A program made the translations under genes and the position numbers. The notes under the pieces are model-generated. The model had not been told where the DNA came from and did no database searches. It saw only the letters and a list, made by a program, of their open reading frames with translations. From NCBI RefSeq assembly GCF_030247195.1, contig NC_080671.1:104519845-104583844 (forward strand): 64,000 nt of DNA, in the 5' to 3' direction. Below, piece by piece: positions 44,798-56,990 of this stretch. The DNA comes from Topomyia yanbarensis (lineage: Eukaryota > Arthropoda > Insecta > Diptera > Culicidae). Each line of letters begins with the position of its first letter. The stretch's first letter is position 1.

Positions 44798-47700
44798 GTT
44801 GATAATGAATGTCCTACATATTCCAAAATTTAATACAACATTGGTACAAATATTTTCGACAAAATGCCGAAGATATTGATTAAACCCATTTAGTACAACA
44901 AAAGATATAAGCGTTCAAAATCTTACATCATTTCTCTTCCGAAATTTTGAAAAGGGGCCCCTATATTGAAAGGTAAGTCGTTAGTCACGACAAAATAAAA
45001 ATCTAATTAAAATAAAAGAAACATTAAAAGCACGTTTCTCGCTATATCTCACTAACCAGGTAGAATGTGAAAATTCTGAAAACGCCACTTTGTAGAGATT
45101 TTTTAGACAAGGAATGTTTACCCCAAAATGGCGTTTGTCATCAGATAGCAAAACAGCGACGAAATATAGCTTGCATGCCTTCAGTGAACCTTTCTAAAGT
45201 CTAATGTCGTTTTACAACTGCACTGAAGGTAGTAAGGGTCTATCTAGAATGGTTCAAAAGTTGATGTTTTGATCGTGATGAAATTAAAAGCACCCTAACA
45301 GCTATTTTTTAAAAGAAAGAAGGGGCTCACAAAATACGAAAACTTTCGGAAACAAATAATAAGGCCAAGTGGCAGAAACTTTCAGGACCACTGCATATCT
45401 GATTATGTAGCCAAAATTTGAAGAAGTCCGTTTTGGGGTGAATTTTTTACAATTTCTCTCTGGGGGGTTTGTCGAAAGCACGCTCCTTAGAGCTCCAGGA
45501 ATATTGAATGCATTTAGGACAAAGTCCACAATTTCATAAAATTACAATAATCCGTTTTCCTTTCATCAGTAACTGACACCGACTTACTACCAGTTAGACT
45601 AACACTAAATTGGCTTCAGTTAGCCACTAAATCCAAAAAATTACACACAACGTGTGAGAAGGACTAACGGGCTGGTACTAAGTGACACATGCAAACGAAC
45701 TGTCTTTTGTTATGAGAGCCAAATGCCTTTCTTTTTTCCTAAAGGAAAAAAATTATTAATTAATGCTGCGGCTACAAGACCTAACTTTGAATGCTACAAC
45801 CGGTTGATTTTCGAATGAAGACGAAATATTATTATTTTGAGTCCAAGAAAATGCCTCCGAATATTTCAATTCCTTCATAATAAAATTGCAAATTGCTCAT
45901 CCAATTTTAAAAGAATTTCAAATTGTTGTGCAAAACCAACTAAGACACGTTAGAACCTTTCACTGTCGCACACATTTTCACTTAATCATGTTCGCGTAGT
46001 CCAAATAAATTGTTCTCAATTAGCTGCAAACCATCACCAACCATGCACACGTTCGTCAGTTTAGGCTGCGGCTGAGGTCACATGAGGAGAAAATTGCGGT
46101 TACTTTTTTTTGGTATGCACTCTATTGCTTCGACCTTTCTGGCTTCAAGTTTGAATCGGTCTTCGCCTGATTTGGACCGTAATTTAATTATTAGTCGAAG
46201 AACAAGCGGGCACAGACAGAGAAAAAAAAACAGAAATATTTCGATAATCAATTGGTAAGTGTGCACAAATAGAGTCCCTCTCGTGCGGTCAGTAAATTAA
46301 CGTAATTTTGAGTGAACTATTAGGATTCGGTGGGCCACCTCCGGAGTTGAAAGCCTCGTCTAATCTTTCTGCTGTATGATTTCTACCACTGGTGGGAGAT
46401 CGATCGATTGATCGAGCAAAGTGTGAACTTTTCTTCGTTCGTTCGTGGGCATGACTGTTGATTTTTTCTCTCTTTTTTTCAGCTCGTCATCGTTGAAGAG
46501 ATCCACGAACCACGGAACTGTTGTGATATCGTTTCACAATATAAATTGCGTGGTGATGGTGTTGTAGGCAGCGAACCACCTTTGGAGTTATGTGGTAGTA
46601 CCAAGCTAGACGAAGATTAGCATCTTCATTGGATTATTACTGGGTGCAAGTGGGCATTCGAAACACTTGCTCCGCTCGGTTGTTGACGTTGCCTCCGAGG
46701 TGTTTATGGAGGTGGTTATTACAGGGAGGAGACCTAATTTCGTGATTATGATGATTTTAGGATCGGGAACTCAATATCGCACCTCAGTTCAGCTTGTTCG
46801 GGAAGGACACGTAAGTGCATGCCCATTGCCATGTACGGAATTGATTCGATTGCGCAAAACTTTTAGTTGAGCCGGACTTACAGTTAACGCTAGTTGCGGA
46901 TTGGAATGCATTGGCTGCCGTAAGCAGTTAAACTGCATTTTGAGAAAAGTTTGAGTTTGAATTTGTTTTAAAGAATTAAGGGACATTGTATTGATTTCGC
47001 GAAAATCGAATTTAAAGTTTGAATCGCAGCATCCTTTACATTAAATTCTAAAGTAATTTTTGCCATAATTCATGCTAGTTGTAACATATTACAATTTTGG
47101 CAAAAGTGGAATGTAGCTGAAGAAATTCTTTATCCAGTGCTATCATTATCTCACTTTTGATATTTTTGATGACTTAGTCCGGTCTGACTTAACACCGACC
47201 AATTAATAAACGGTTTAGAATGAATACAACGCAAATGCAAGTGTCGTCGATTCTTATACTGTTTCTCCTCTCTTTAAAGGCACGAACTGTTCTAGATTTG
47301 CAAGTATCCTATATTGAATTTATTGATAAAGGATTCTATGCAGCATAGTTTTGAGCCTCGATCTTTTCAACTTTTACAGAGTAGATTACTTGAATGCCCC
47401 TAACGCTAATACATTATCTTATCTTAAACAGCGCTAAAGGGGCAATGCATCGATAATAACCCTAAAGCATTCTTACGAACAAAGCAATTTATATATCACT
47501 TAACATATATTCGAGGCAGCAAACTACACCGTACGTATAACATGCTGCGTAATATAGTCCGTTTTCCTACATGTTCTTTAGTGTCATTCCACCAACTGAA
47601 GAGCTGTTGACCGAAAAAAAGCGTCACGGGAACGTGCCCGTTTCAGTTTTCCTCGTACTTTACACGGCCGGAAAGCTCCGGGGAAACAACATCGTTTCGG

Positions 47701-48831
47701 GTGGCACAGGATACCACGGGCAAGCGAAGAGTTTTAAAGGAGATAAATGTTGCCGGCGCCAGAAGCTACACCCGTCCTCTCAACAGTGCAGGACAACGAA
47801 TGCTCTCTGGAACCAGTTATTGTAATTAGGACGTGCAAAAAGAACGTCACTTCAGCAGAAGCGTGAGGGTGGACCGAATCCTGCTAGCATTGTGTTGGAG
47901 CATCATCGTGAGCTGAAATGCTTCCTGCGGTTTAATTACGCCGCAAAGAAAATCATTACCCCGACAATGATGACTTTTACGCATTGAAATTGCTTCCAGC
48001 GGTATTGTGATGGAGATTGTGAGTGTTTTGTCTAGGATAGAATATAATTAAATTTGTATGAATATTTATTATCGCTGATGCTTGTTGGAGGTGCAAAGGT
48101 CAAGGTCTTCGTGAGCAAGAGAAAGGTAGTTCAATAACCTAGCTATCTGTTATTTTGAAAAAGAAATGGCATTCTTCATATATGGTAATCATCAGCGTCG
48201 AAAACTAAGCTCGTTATTGGTATTTTCGATTTTGACAGTGATCCACACCGGCGTAGTCGGTGCTACGCTGATTCAAATTTGGGTTTAATCAGTATCTCTT
48301 TTTTGTGCACTACAGCGTCACAGAGAACAGACATCCATGATCGAACAAAAATATTTAAAAAACGTGTGTAAACATTTGAATTAATATATGAAAAACACTT
48401 GCGCCGCCACACCAACCTATCCCAACTATCCGTCAAATCGATTCCGGAACCGGTTCGAAATTTGTTATATAATGGACAATTACTGCCTAAAGTACACGTT
48501 TGACTCATGGAACTTTTTTTTGTTGCACCATTTCGTTTTTTTTTCATAAACCTGCGATAATTTATTCTCGCGAAAACGATAAAGGGTACAATAATAATGT
48601 CTTCTGAGATGGTCTAAGATGATCCAAGACCTTCGTTTTGGTGATATAGTTGCGGTGTTTACTCCACCTTGAAGTGAGATATTTGCATCATTTCATGAAA
48701 AATAAGATAAAGTGTTAAGAAATACTGAAGAGCTTTTTTTTGCGAACATATTTACTGAAAAAAATTTATCTCTGATTGTAATACTCCTGAAACTATAGGT
48801 GAAACTATAGGTGTTTGTCGATGACTTCTTA
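44798..48831. other. 4-kb intergenic block, no gene recognised
   Basis: Short ORFs (60-94 aa) only, none with a recognisable domain. 46280-46900 and 47560-48020 have more balanced composition than their surroundings and no repeat words that I can match elsewhere in the window; they may be unique DNA such as non-coding exons or enhancers. 48430-48450 holds a CGATTCCGGAACCGGTTCG word shared with the palindrome at 17107. Confidence 0.4.
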
Positions 48832-49514
48832 AACTTTTTTTTGCATAACTATTGTAACTAACTTTATTATGCTATATAGAAAAATTATGCAATCGGTTGG
48901 AATTAAGATTCCCGTGTATATAGAAAAAGACTATGTAGATGTAAAGCTACATAACCTATCACCACGTACACCTCCTGATCTAATCGCAAAATACCTGTCG
49001 CAATATGGAGAAGTAGAATACGTTACACGTGATACGTGGAGAAATTTCTTCCCGGGTACACCTAACGGTGTTCTTGTGGTGAGGATCCGGATCGAAAGAC
49101 CTATCTCCTCCCACTTGACTATAAAACTCAAAACCTACGAAGCTACTATTAACCAAACTACGTTATGCACCCATGAGGGGCAGACTCCTACGTCCAAGTA
49201 ATGTAGTCAGACAGCGCACCACGGACAACCTTGCCCGGAAGATACAGAGGAGAATGCATCTCTACCGATTGCCAACGCATCCACGCCAAACCAACCCAAA
49301 AAAGAATTGTCAATACCAATACCTGAACCACAAACGGTTGCCAAATTTGCGGCAGCTGTTCAGTCCATATTGACAACTGCCAAAACAGTATCTAGCACCC
49401 CAAAAACCAACGTAAGCAACATCGGTGAAGAAGATAATAGCAATGACGACGGATTTACATTAGTCACCCGTAAGTGCAAGAAGCAGGAAAGAACATCTGG
49501 TCGCGAGTACCAAG
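48832..49514 (+). pseudogene. LINE gag-like ORF1, C-terminal half
   Basis: One frame runs from 48833 with a single internal TAA (49198-49200). Recognisable parts are KIPVYIEKDYVDVKLHNLSP, an RRM-like region (LSQYGEVEYVTRDTW, FFPGTPNGVLVVRIRIE), a CCHC knuckle (SK-stop-CSQTAHHGQPC, with first Cys replaced by Ser) and an acidic tail. ORF1 proteins of this kind occur in mosquito LINEs and bind element RNA. The frame ends where a hAT element inserted (49515); the last codons lie at 53769-53816. The N-terminal half is at 55276-55593 on the other strand. Confidence 0.75.
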
Positions 49515-49987
49515 CAGAGCCGTAGCAACCTAAGGGGCAAGAGAGGGCTTTGCCCCCCCCCCCACGCGTTTTGCGCCGTGCGAAATTTTAGAATTATCAA
49601 ATAAAAAGCAAGAGGACTATTTGTATATTGTATACTGTGTTAATTAGTATCGACCCGAAATTTCATCGCCGCAAATGGTCGCGCCTTATGAAACACCACG
49701 CCTAGACGATCTGTCATAATATAGAAAATTGCACAATGAAGAGCCGAATGAGAACACAAATTTTTCAAAAATTACATGCAGTCTTGTCGATGTACGGCTG
49801 CTCCAACTGGTGTGGATGGGCACCTTGCACAGCTAGCCACTTCCACTCTGCAGTGTTTTAAAACGTCGTTTTCGTGCTCAAAATTAATAGCGTCTAAACC
49901 CTTTAACTTTAGAAATATAGATTATTCGGAGAAGTTGTTGCCCTTATGATTGCGCATCTCCAGACGTATATCGTTTAGTTAATTCAC

Positions 49988-50585
49988 CTAAAAGTAATAT
50001 AATGGAACGTTATTTCGGAGCTTAAGCCAGATGTCGGTGTGGCGAATCCCGGGGAGCTGCCGGAATCCGATATACTGATATGATTCGCCTCGAATCGTGT
50101 CCCGAATCATCTCACCATCGTCGATCTCGCAGTCTCCAGTCTCGACCAATCGCCCTGATAGTAACGGAGCAGATCGGCATTTCTCTAGCTCAAACGCTAT
50201 GCTGATGTCGCCACTAATTCTTTCGGCTAGTTTGATGACTACACCCAGTCGTTCTGTCGAGTCAGCATAGATCTTGATGTCGTCCACGTAGAAAGTATGG
50301 GACGTCTCTTCCGGTGAGCTTTCTCTATACCTTATCTGATAGTCATTGAGGTGTCCTACTGTGCGGGATAAAATAATCGTCTTGGATGGTCCCCCTCAAG
50401 ATGCGAAGCATTCTAGACCGCAACACGTCTTTTCCACTTCTGAGCTGAGCAGTTTTGTCGTTCCTCTCTCCATCACCTGCCGTAGGAACCTTAGACTACA
50501 GGATCAGCTTTATACATCTTTAATACCTTGATGAGGAGCGAGTGCGATATGGAGTTGTATGTCTTCTTGTAATCGGTATACTAAT
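49988..50585 (-). pseudogene. Non-LTR reverse transcriptase fragment with Y-x-D-D motif
   Basis: On minus, 50285-49988 reads VDDIKIYADSTERLGVVIKL (FYVDD catalytic box), FELEKCRSA and ESYQYIGFRQLPGI, the palm/thumb of a reverse transcriptase. Decayed pieces upstream (50580-50300) read YKKTYNSISHS and LLIKVLKMYKADP in broken frames. The YxDD box and YKKxYxSI pattern differ from the CR1, I and R1 copies here; they resemble an RLE-type or Dong/R4-like LINE, but I cannot fix the clade. Truncated at both ends. Confidence 0.55.
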
Positions 50586-50599
50586 GTTCCGTTGGTTAC

Positions 50600-52945
50600 A
50601 CACTACTTCTCCAACAACATCGCAGACCTCTTCTCCATTCTCGATTGGCTAAATTTTCTGGACCCCGAAGATGTTGATACGGCAGTTCAAACATTTTCCA
50701 ACGTTTTGGGTTATGTTATTGGCAGGCACGTCCCGAAATTCATCATCAACAAATTGGCCATCCTTGGCAAACGAGCACGATGCGACGGCTGAAGTCCATT
50801 AAGAGAGCTGCTCTGCGGAGGTTGACCAAGTATCGCACAATTCCACTTAGAAACTTTTACGCCAGTCTCAACCATGCTTATAAACGAGCTAGCCAGGATT
50901 GTTTCTTTCGATATCAGCAAAACATTCAGCGTATTCTCAAGTTGCACCCAAAACGTTTCTGGAAATATGTGAGTGAGCAGCGCAAGGACTGCCGTCGTCT
51001 ATGACTTTCAACGGCCGCACAGCTGTCACATCCCAACATATGTACAGATTTTTTTCGCAGAAATTCGCGAATGTGTTCACATATGAGGCCTTAACAGTTG
51101 ATCAAATTGAACTCGCTGTTAGTCAAGTTCCGGTTGTGAGCCAAACTCTAAGCGCTATTGATGTCAATGAAACGATGATTACCAGAGCTTGTTCTCGGTT
51201 AAAATCGATGATTATTATTCTTATTCCTTCTGACGTAACTCGGGTGGGTGCGATGTCTGACAAAATTTCCGATTTGATCCAACATCAAACGAATCGGGCT
51301 AACGAAGTATGGTCGTCGGACGGGTTTTTCTGTTCGCTGGAGCAAACTTGTTGACAAAACCACTCGCTGAATTGTCAATCAAACGTCGTGGTGGATTGCC
51401 TAATTGGCATCTTTCCATCCTGCTGGAAGTCCGCGAACATGTTCCCAGTCCATAAAAAGGGTAATAAGCGAGACGACGATAATTACCGGGGAATTACTTC
51501 ATTCAGTGCTGTCTCGAAGTTGTTCGAGAGTTGGTGATTATGGAACCTCTTCAGGCTCACTGCAAGCAGTACCTAAGTGACGATCAGCATGGCTTCATGT
51601 CTGGCCGTTCGACAACGACTAACCTGCTTTGCCTAACATCATACATAACAGAGTATGGAACGTCGCGCTCAAACCGATGTTATCTATACAGACCTATCTG
51701 CCGCTTTTGACAAAGTGAACAATGAAATAACAATCACTAAAATGGAGAGATTTGGAATTAACGGTAGTCTGTTGCAGTTGTTTCGATCCTACCTTTCAGG
51801 TCGAGAAATAGTGGTTGTCATTGGAGATTGTCAGGCACCCACATTTATTTCTACGTCAGGAGTACCCCAGGGAAGTCACTTGGGACCGCTGATGTTTCTG
51901 CTTTACTTCAACGACGTTCATCTAGTTCTGAAGATTCCACGCCTGTCCTTCGCAGACGATCTCAAGATGTATGTTCTCATCAGCTCTACTGAAGATTGCA
52001 GATTACTCCAACCACAGTATGAAACCTTCGATGACTGGTGTAACACGAACCGTATGTGTGTAAATCCAAAAAAGTGCTAGGTGACATCGTTCTCACGCAA
52101 AAAAGACCCGGTTTGTTTTAACTACTGTCTACCTGATACTGAAATTGAACGCGTTAGGCAGGTGAAGGATCTAGGAGTGTCTAGGAGACTCGCAACTTGC
52201 GTTTAAACAGCACGTCTCCTATACAGTTAGCAAAGCATATCGAATGCTGTGATGCATCTTCAGGATAGCCAAAATTTTTAATAACATGTATTGTCTCAAA
52301 GCGCTGTACTGCTTTTTGTCGTGGCCAATCCTGAAGTACTGCTGCGAAGTTTGGAGTCCAAACTATAACAACGGTATTGAGAGAATTGAGTCCGTGCAAC
52401 GACGCTTTTTACGTTTTGCGCTTCGTAGTTTGCCGTAGAGAGATCCCGTCCGTCTGCCAAGTTACGAAAGCCGGTGCCAGCTGATTAGTTTGGAACCCCT
52501 GCTTGTTCGATGGAATACAGCAAGGGCTTTGTTTGATGCTGATACTTTGTGAGGTCATCTGGATTGCTCAGCCACCTTGGAACAAATTAACATAAATGTT
52601 GCACCTCGAACAACGCGTAACAACCTCATGCTCCGATTGCCATTTCGACGCACTAATTATGCACGGGGCCATTACGGGCCTACAAAGGATCGTCAACCGA
52701 GTCGCATCAGCTTTCGACTTTAATTTGCCTCGCTCAACGCCAATGATTTTACCTAGCCTTCAACGGACCCGTTAATTTCGGCTGATTCCTTCATTGTTGA
52801 TTTTTTCACTGTATTGTTATTATTTTTATCAAAGTTTGTAACGATTTGACTGTTAGCAATAAGTTTAGCATTAGGACATCATTGTGGTTTTGAATTGCCT
52901 GTTGGTGTATATATGATAAATACAAATACAAATACAAACAATGAT
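50600..52945 (+). pseudogene. CR1-type LINE copy 2, 5'-truncated
   Basis: Same family as 31.8-36 kb. It starts in the endonuclease-RT linker (LDWLNFLDPEDVDTAVQTFSN), continues SIKRAALRRLTKY and FANVFTYEALT, is interrupted by about 190 bp of unrelated sequence (51213-51400), then gives the RT core (YTDLSAAFDKVNNE, GVPQGSHLGPLMF, SFADDLKM). Unlike copy 1 it keeps the 3' end: similarity goes to the 3' UTR and a tail of GATAAATACAAATACAAA at about 52917-52940. Many stops and shifts make it dead. It sits wholly inside the hAT element. Confidence 0.85.
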
Positions 52946-53761
52946 TGCATGGAGGATAACTTGATCTTTTCAGTCTTGTGTATTTTTTTACATCCCTTCT
53001 GCTCCTCTGGTCCTGATCTGGTGCTATTCTTCTCATAGTGGGCTGTATGTAGTGATGAAGGTGCTCATGATCTTGTGCAGATTTGTTAGAAAGGTAATTG
53101 GTATGGCCTTGGGGATGAGAATTGTGGTACCACGGGTGATGAAATCCGGCGATAAACGGGGTTCGCGTAACGCCCAATTTCTAAGATACTGTGTACCCTC
53201 GCATACATCATTGGTTTCGACGGAGACAGCTGACATCTCGTCGATTTCTTCGCCTGGTCATTTCTCCACGCGCCTAAGCCACTGTTGTCCTTCGCGATAT
53301 TGTACGGGGACCTCCCAAATACTGATTCACAGCTATAACATCGCTGATATCCGGTAGACCTTCGCTGAAATTGGGCTTCTTGTGTTGGTCATAGAAGTGT
53401 AACGCCTTAGCCGTTTCGATAAAACACTCCATTACTGAATTAGTGTGTTGTGTTTTTTCGTCAGCTGGCGAGCTCCCAGCATGCGAAGCTCAGTATGTGA
53501 AATGATAGCGGCAGAGTTGTTCGAGATTCGACTCTCCAATCTCCGCTACCTTGTAGGTAGTTACTTTTCCCGGTAATATTGAGACGGGTTGCCTCTAGGT
53601 GTAAGTCGGTATCGTAAACATCTTACGGTTGCCACTGTAGTAAGTTCTGCAAAAATTCCAGGTGAATTGGGAGCACGTTACCATTCATGACCTGAAGCTC
53701 ACAGGTCAAGTTTAATAAAAAAAATTTCCCCCTCACGCAAAACAGGATTGCTACGGCTCTG

Positions 53762-53816
53762 GTACCAAGGCACTTTTAACGATGATGACCTTGATGTGGA
53801 GGACAGGAGAGAATAA
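53762..53816 (+). pseudogene. Last codons of the gag-like ORF1
   Basis: After the hAT right TSD the frame continues GTFNDDDLDVEDRRE and stops at TAA 53814-53816. The acidic ending follows directly on GREYQ at 49503-49513 once the insert is removed. Confidence 0.75.
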
Positions 53817-54640
53817 AATGGTCTCCATGACGCAGTAGGCGAGCCGCGAAAGAAGGACTCCGCTCGCAATAAAAAATTGCGCGCGCGAGATCCGGACAAT
53901 CAATAATATTTGCTTTTATTTTTTATTTTTACATATTGTAAACACATGAAAGATCCATGGCTTCATTAAGCTACCGCTATGAGCTGTGTCAAATAAACGA
54001 AAAAAAGAAGAACCGCAATCGGGAGAACTTTCTTCGCCGGGGAACTCTCCGTCGGCGTAAGCTAGATTCACCGCCGGGAACTAGACTAAGTAGACCGCGA
54101 CGAAATACCACCAGTCGCATGTCGTCGGTGCACCAGCGAGCCGGACGCCCTGCTCCACCGGAATCGCCGAACTGACCTCGACAACTGGTTGATTGGCTTG
54201 GTTTCGGGAGAACTCCTCTCACCGGGGAGTTCTCCGTCGGAGTAGGTTAGGTCCATCGTCGGGGACTAGACCGAGTAGTTCGTGAACAAGTCGGAAGCTC
54301 AACGAGTAAGTGGTGCTAAATAGTACGAGAAGAAGTTGTGGTGCTGAATAGCACAAGTGAACCGAGTTGTGGTACTGAATGACACAAGGAGGCCGAAAAA
54401 ATCGAATTTGAATTGCCGCCCAGGTTGTATTCGTAGCGGAAGAGCACTAAGTTCGACCCACAGCTAGCTTTCCGACTGCCACAGTCTGTGTGGATGGGGG
54501 TGAACTAGTAGGATGACTGGAGGAGTAGTGTTGTAGCCCTACTGAAGAAACTAAATTCCAAGTAGTTGAAATAGTGGGTGCTACGCACATAAAACCCCTC
54601 CCCGAAGTAATACTATAATGTAGTGCCGGGAAGGAATCGG
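53817..54640 (+). repeat. LINE-associated non-coding sequence with 180-bp tandem repeat
   Basis: CCGGGGAACTCTCCGTCGG (about 54037) and CCGGGGAGTTCTCCGTCGG (about 54220) begin two tandem units of about 182 bp; each continues to GGGAACTAGAC or GGGGACTAGAC. GTTGTGGTGCTGAATAGCAC (54334) and GTTGTGGTACTGAATGACAC (54370) are a further short duplication. Inverted relatives of the GGACTAGACCGAGTAGTTCG part lie at about 56302-56321, in the 5' flank of the N-terminal ORF1 half. Confidence 0.55.
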
Positions 54641-54689
54641 GTTCTGGGCAAGAGCAATGGTTTTTTCAGCGGGTGGGGTGATGGCAAGC

Positions 54690-54915
54690 CCAAACCCGTT
54701 CGCTGAGTAGGGTTTTGTACATTTTTTCCTGCATTCTCAGTGCTTCTTTAAAGTTTTTTCTGCTGTCTAAAAAAACATTTACACACATGCATACAGACTT
54801 TTTCCGATCTCGATTAACTGAGACGAATGGTATAAGAGATTCGGCCCTGCGGGCCCCGATTACAAAGTCCAAATTCCGACCGATTGCATAATTTTTCTAT
54901 ATGAGAAGGCAAAAA
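54690..54915 (-). repeat. Dispersed CATATAGAAAAATTATGCAA repeat
   Basis: On minus it reads CATATAGAAAAATTATGCAA then TCGGTCGGAATTTGGAC, a GGGCCCGCAGGGCC block and ACCATTCGTCTCAG. Sequences with this order are very abundant near Aedes genes (prior knowledge). The first 30 bases also occur at 48873-48905 next to the ORF1 fragment. Confidence 0.55.
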
Positions 54916-55275
54916 AATTATTTTTTGAAACTTGAATTCTCTGAGGATCAAATATTCGCTGCAATTACTGGAAGTAGGAAAAGTTAAATTCTGTTATTTT
55001 ATTTATAAAAAATAAACGGAAGTGAGGAAAGGAAAGACGTTACGAGCAGGTTTCCCACTCGAGGCAAAACTATCTTGAACCACAGTAGATTGTCAATGTA
55101 TGAAGTGATGTTTATTGTAGTCCTATTGAGTTAACGTCTCTGAAAAGCAGTTGTAGCCGTGAACTGTGACAAAAATGGAGGAAGTATTTATGTAACGCTT
55201 CAAATTCCAATTAGAACTGGCTGCTCGTTTTTGTCCATACAAAAATTATTACTACTGAAACTTTCGTAATGTTTA

Positions 55276-55593
55276 TCACAAAATGCACAATAGCATAATA
55301 AAGTTAGTTACAATAGTTATGCAAAAAAAAGTTCTAACTTTATCACTTTCAGCCACGTGCTTCAAGTTGTTCTGCAAAACGAAACGTTCGGCTTGGGCTA
55401 ATGTGTTGAATGATATAAGTACTACATTGCGAAGATGATGATACTGTAGATACATAACCTCCTTGAGCCTAAGCTGCATCTTGATCTTCAACAGGTATTC
55501 CACTTCACGAAAACTCAATCTTATTGAATAGAATTTAAAGTGAACGACCGCTGTGTTGGGTCGGAGCAGAGATTTTTCGTCAACTTTACTCAT
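55276..55593 (-). pseudogene. LINE gag-like ORF1, N-terminal half
   Basis: ATG at 55593-55591. It encodes SLLRPNTAVVHFKFYSIRLS, EYLLKIKMQLRLKEVMYLQY, LISFNTLAQAERFVLQNNLK and HVAESDKVR, the N-terminal (first RRM-like) part of the same ORF1 type as 48832-49514. From 55333 down to 55290 it runs into a 44-bp segment identical, in inverted orientation, to 48832-48875, then stops after LCIL. The orphan position is best explained by an inversion of 48.85-55.3 kb. Confidence 0.7.
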
Positions 55594-56327
55594 GATGGCA
55601 AGAATAAATTAAAAGTTTCCTTTGTTCTCGAGACAATGCACACTAGATCGAGAGGTTGTTAGTTGTTGTTCACTTGGTTCGATTGTACGTCTGATTCGGG
55701 CAGAAGTAGAAGGTAGACTGGCGATTCTTCTTTGGTTTTAGTACCACAACTTGTTGAGCCCTTTGGCTTTCTCTCTGGTGCCATTTAGCACCGCAACTTC
55801 TTTAAGGACACGCTGAATAGAGCCACAAGGTGGCTGCTAAAATGGCTACCGTCGTTTCTGCTTCTTCTTTTTATTTCATCGTCGAAATCAAAACATTGCA
55901 TTGGCGCGCAAGACAAAATCTTTTGTAACTTGAGTGTCTTATCTCAGATTGCTTAGAAATTGTATCACTGTATGCAGGCATGTTAGCACAAGCTGATGAA
56001 TAGGTTCTCTTCACGGAATTTTGATTCGTTTGGGAAATTTGTACCTTTTTATTTTTCAAAATAAATGAAACACGTGGTGCAAAAACCAGTCAGCTGATTG
56101 CTGAACGATACGCTTGTGTGCGTGCCATCTCATATCGGTATAGTACTTTCTAGCCGCACACAGATGCTGAACGTAACCCGAACATAACCGAACCTTTGTT
56201 GTGATTTTGGCATCGCTTCACCTTAAGCCCTTTGGTTCCCCTCTCGTTCCATTTCGCTCTACTTCCCCGATGAGCCATTCAGCTCCCGCCTATACTGGTT
56301 CGCGAACTACTCGGTCTAGTCCCCGAA
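55594..56327 (-). other. Probable 5' UTR of the ORF1-bearing LINE
   Basis: Leads into ATG 55593. It carries GTTGCGGTGCTAAATGGCAC and GTTGTGGTACTAAAACC on minus (55735-55802), relatives of 54334-54390, and GGACTAGACCGAGTAGTTCG on minus (56302-56321). No ORF of note. An R1-type LINE inserted at its distal end. Confidence 0.5.
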
Positions 56328-56559
56328 TTTTTTTTTTCAATGGAGAATGCAATTTACGCACTAACCCAGTACACGTGCTATTAGTAGATGCCAAGCTACC
56401 ACACGGGGTGTACTGGAGTGTCGGGCTCTCATGGTGACGCCGCCATGACTAGATGATACCGACTAAACGCCACCAGGCACCGCCATTGTTCCCCCCAGGG
56501 ACTACCTCTCGGTATTACTTCTGGGGGGATGGCTGTACTTGATGTACTCACTCACTCTC

Positions 56560-56750
56560 GCTCACGCGTTCATACATTCTGTATGAGGCTTACTTGGGTG
56601 CTCTCTCTCTCTCTCTGTCACACCTTAATTCACTCTCTAACACTCCACATGAGGTTTACTTTTGTGCTCACCTTTTTCATACCTTGTGAGGCTGACTTTT
56701 GTGCTCACCTCTAACATACCGTGTGAGGCTGAGTTGGATGCTCACCCTTC
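56560..56750 (-). repeat. Short tandem repeats in the R1-type 3' UTR
   Basis: TGAGGCTTACTTGGGTGCTC (56584), TGAGGTTTACTTTTGTGCTC (56650), TGAGGCTGACTTTTGTGCTC (56687) and TGAGGCTGAGTTGGATGCTC (56724): the last three are spaced exactly 37 bp. A (CT)n run lies at about 56602-56617. Confidence 0.7.
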
Positions 56751-56990
56751 ATTTCTCTGCCACGAGTTGTCGATAGCTAAGTCCCAACATACTACGCTAC
56801 GACCCTCCCATCTTGGCATGAGGCAGTCCACATATACGCCTATATACTCGCTCTTCTGCCTTGCTTCGAGGTTGCTGGGTTTACCCCTTACGCGGTTGCC
56901 AGTCGCTGCGCCTAACCTGCCTCAGCATCATGAACATACCATTCACCAACTTTTTCTGCGCTCGGCCTTTTCGCTCCAACTAAACAATCA

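Larger units (their letters stand above)
49507..53769. mobile_element. hAT-type element inserted in the gag-like ORF1
   Basis: The element is 49515-53761 (4,247 bp), TSDs GTACCAAG (49507-49514, 53762-53769). The left end is CAGAGCCGTAGCAACC; the right end, reverse-complemented, is CAGAGCCGTAGCAATCC. Removing the element and one TSD restores GREYQ-GTFNDDD in frame, so the boundaries are secure. A poly-C run lies just inside the left end (about 49549-49563). No transposase is recognised. The interior holds two LINE fragments (49988-50585 minus, 50600-52945 plus). Confidence 0.92.

Noticed and set aside
53957..54222. Arg-rich ORFs on both strands
   Set aside because: They lie in tandemly repeated LINE-associated non-coding sequence, and the overlapping opposite-strand frames are artefacts of GC-rich repeats.
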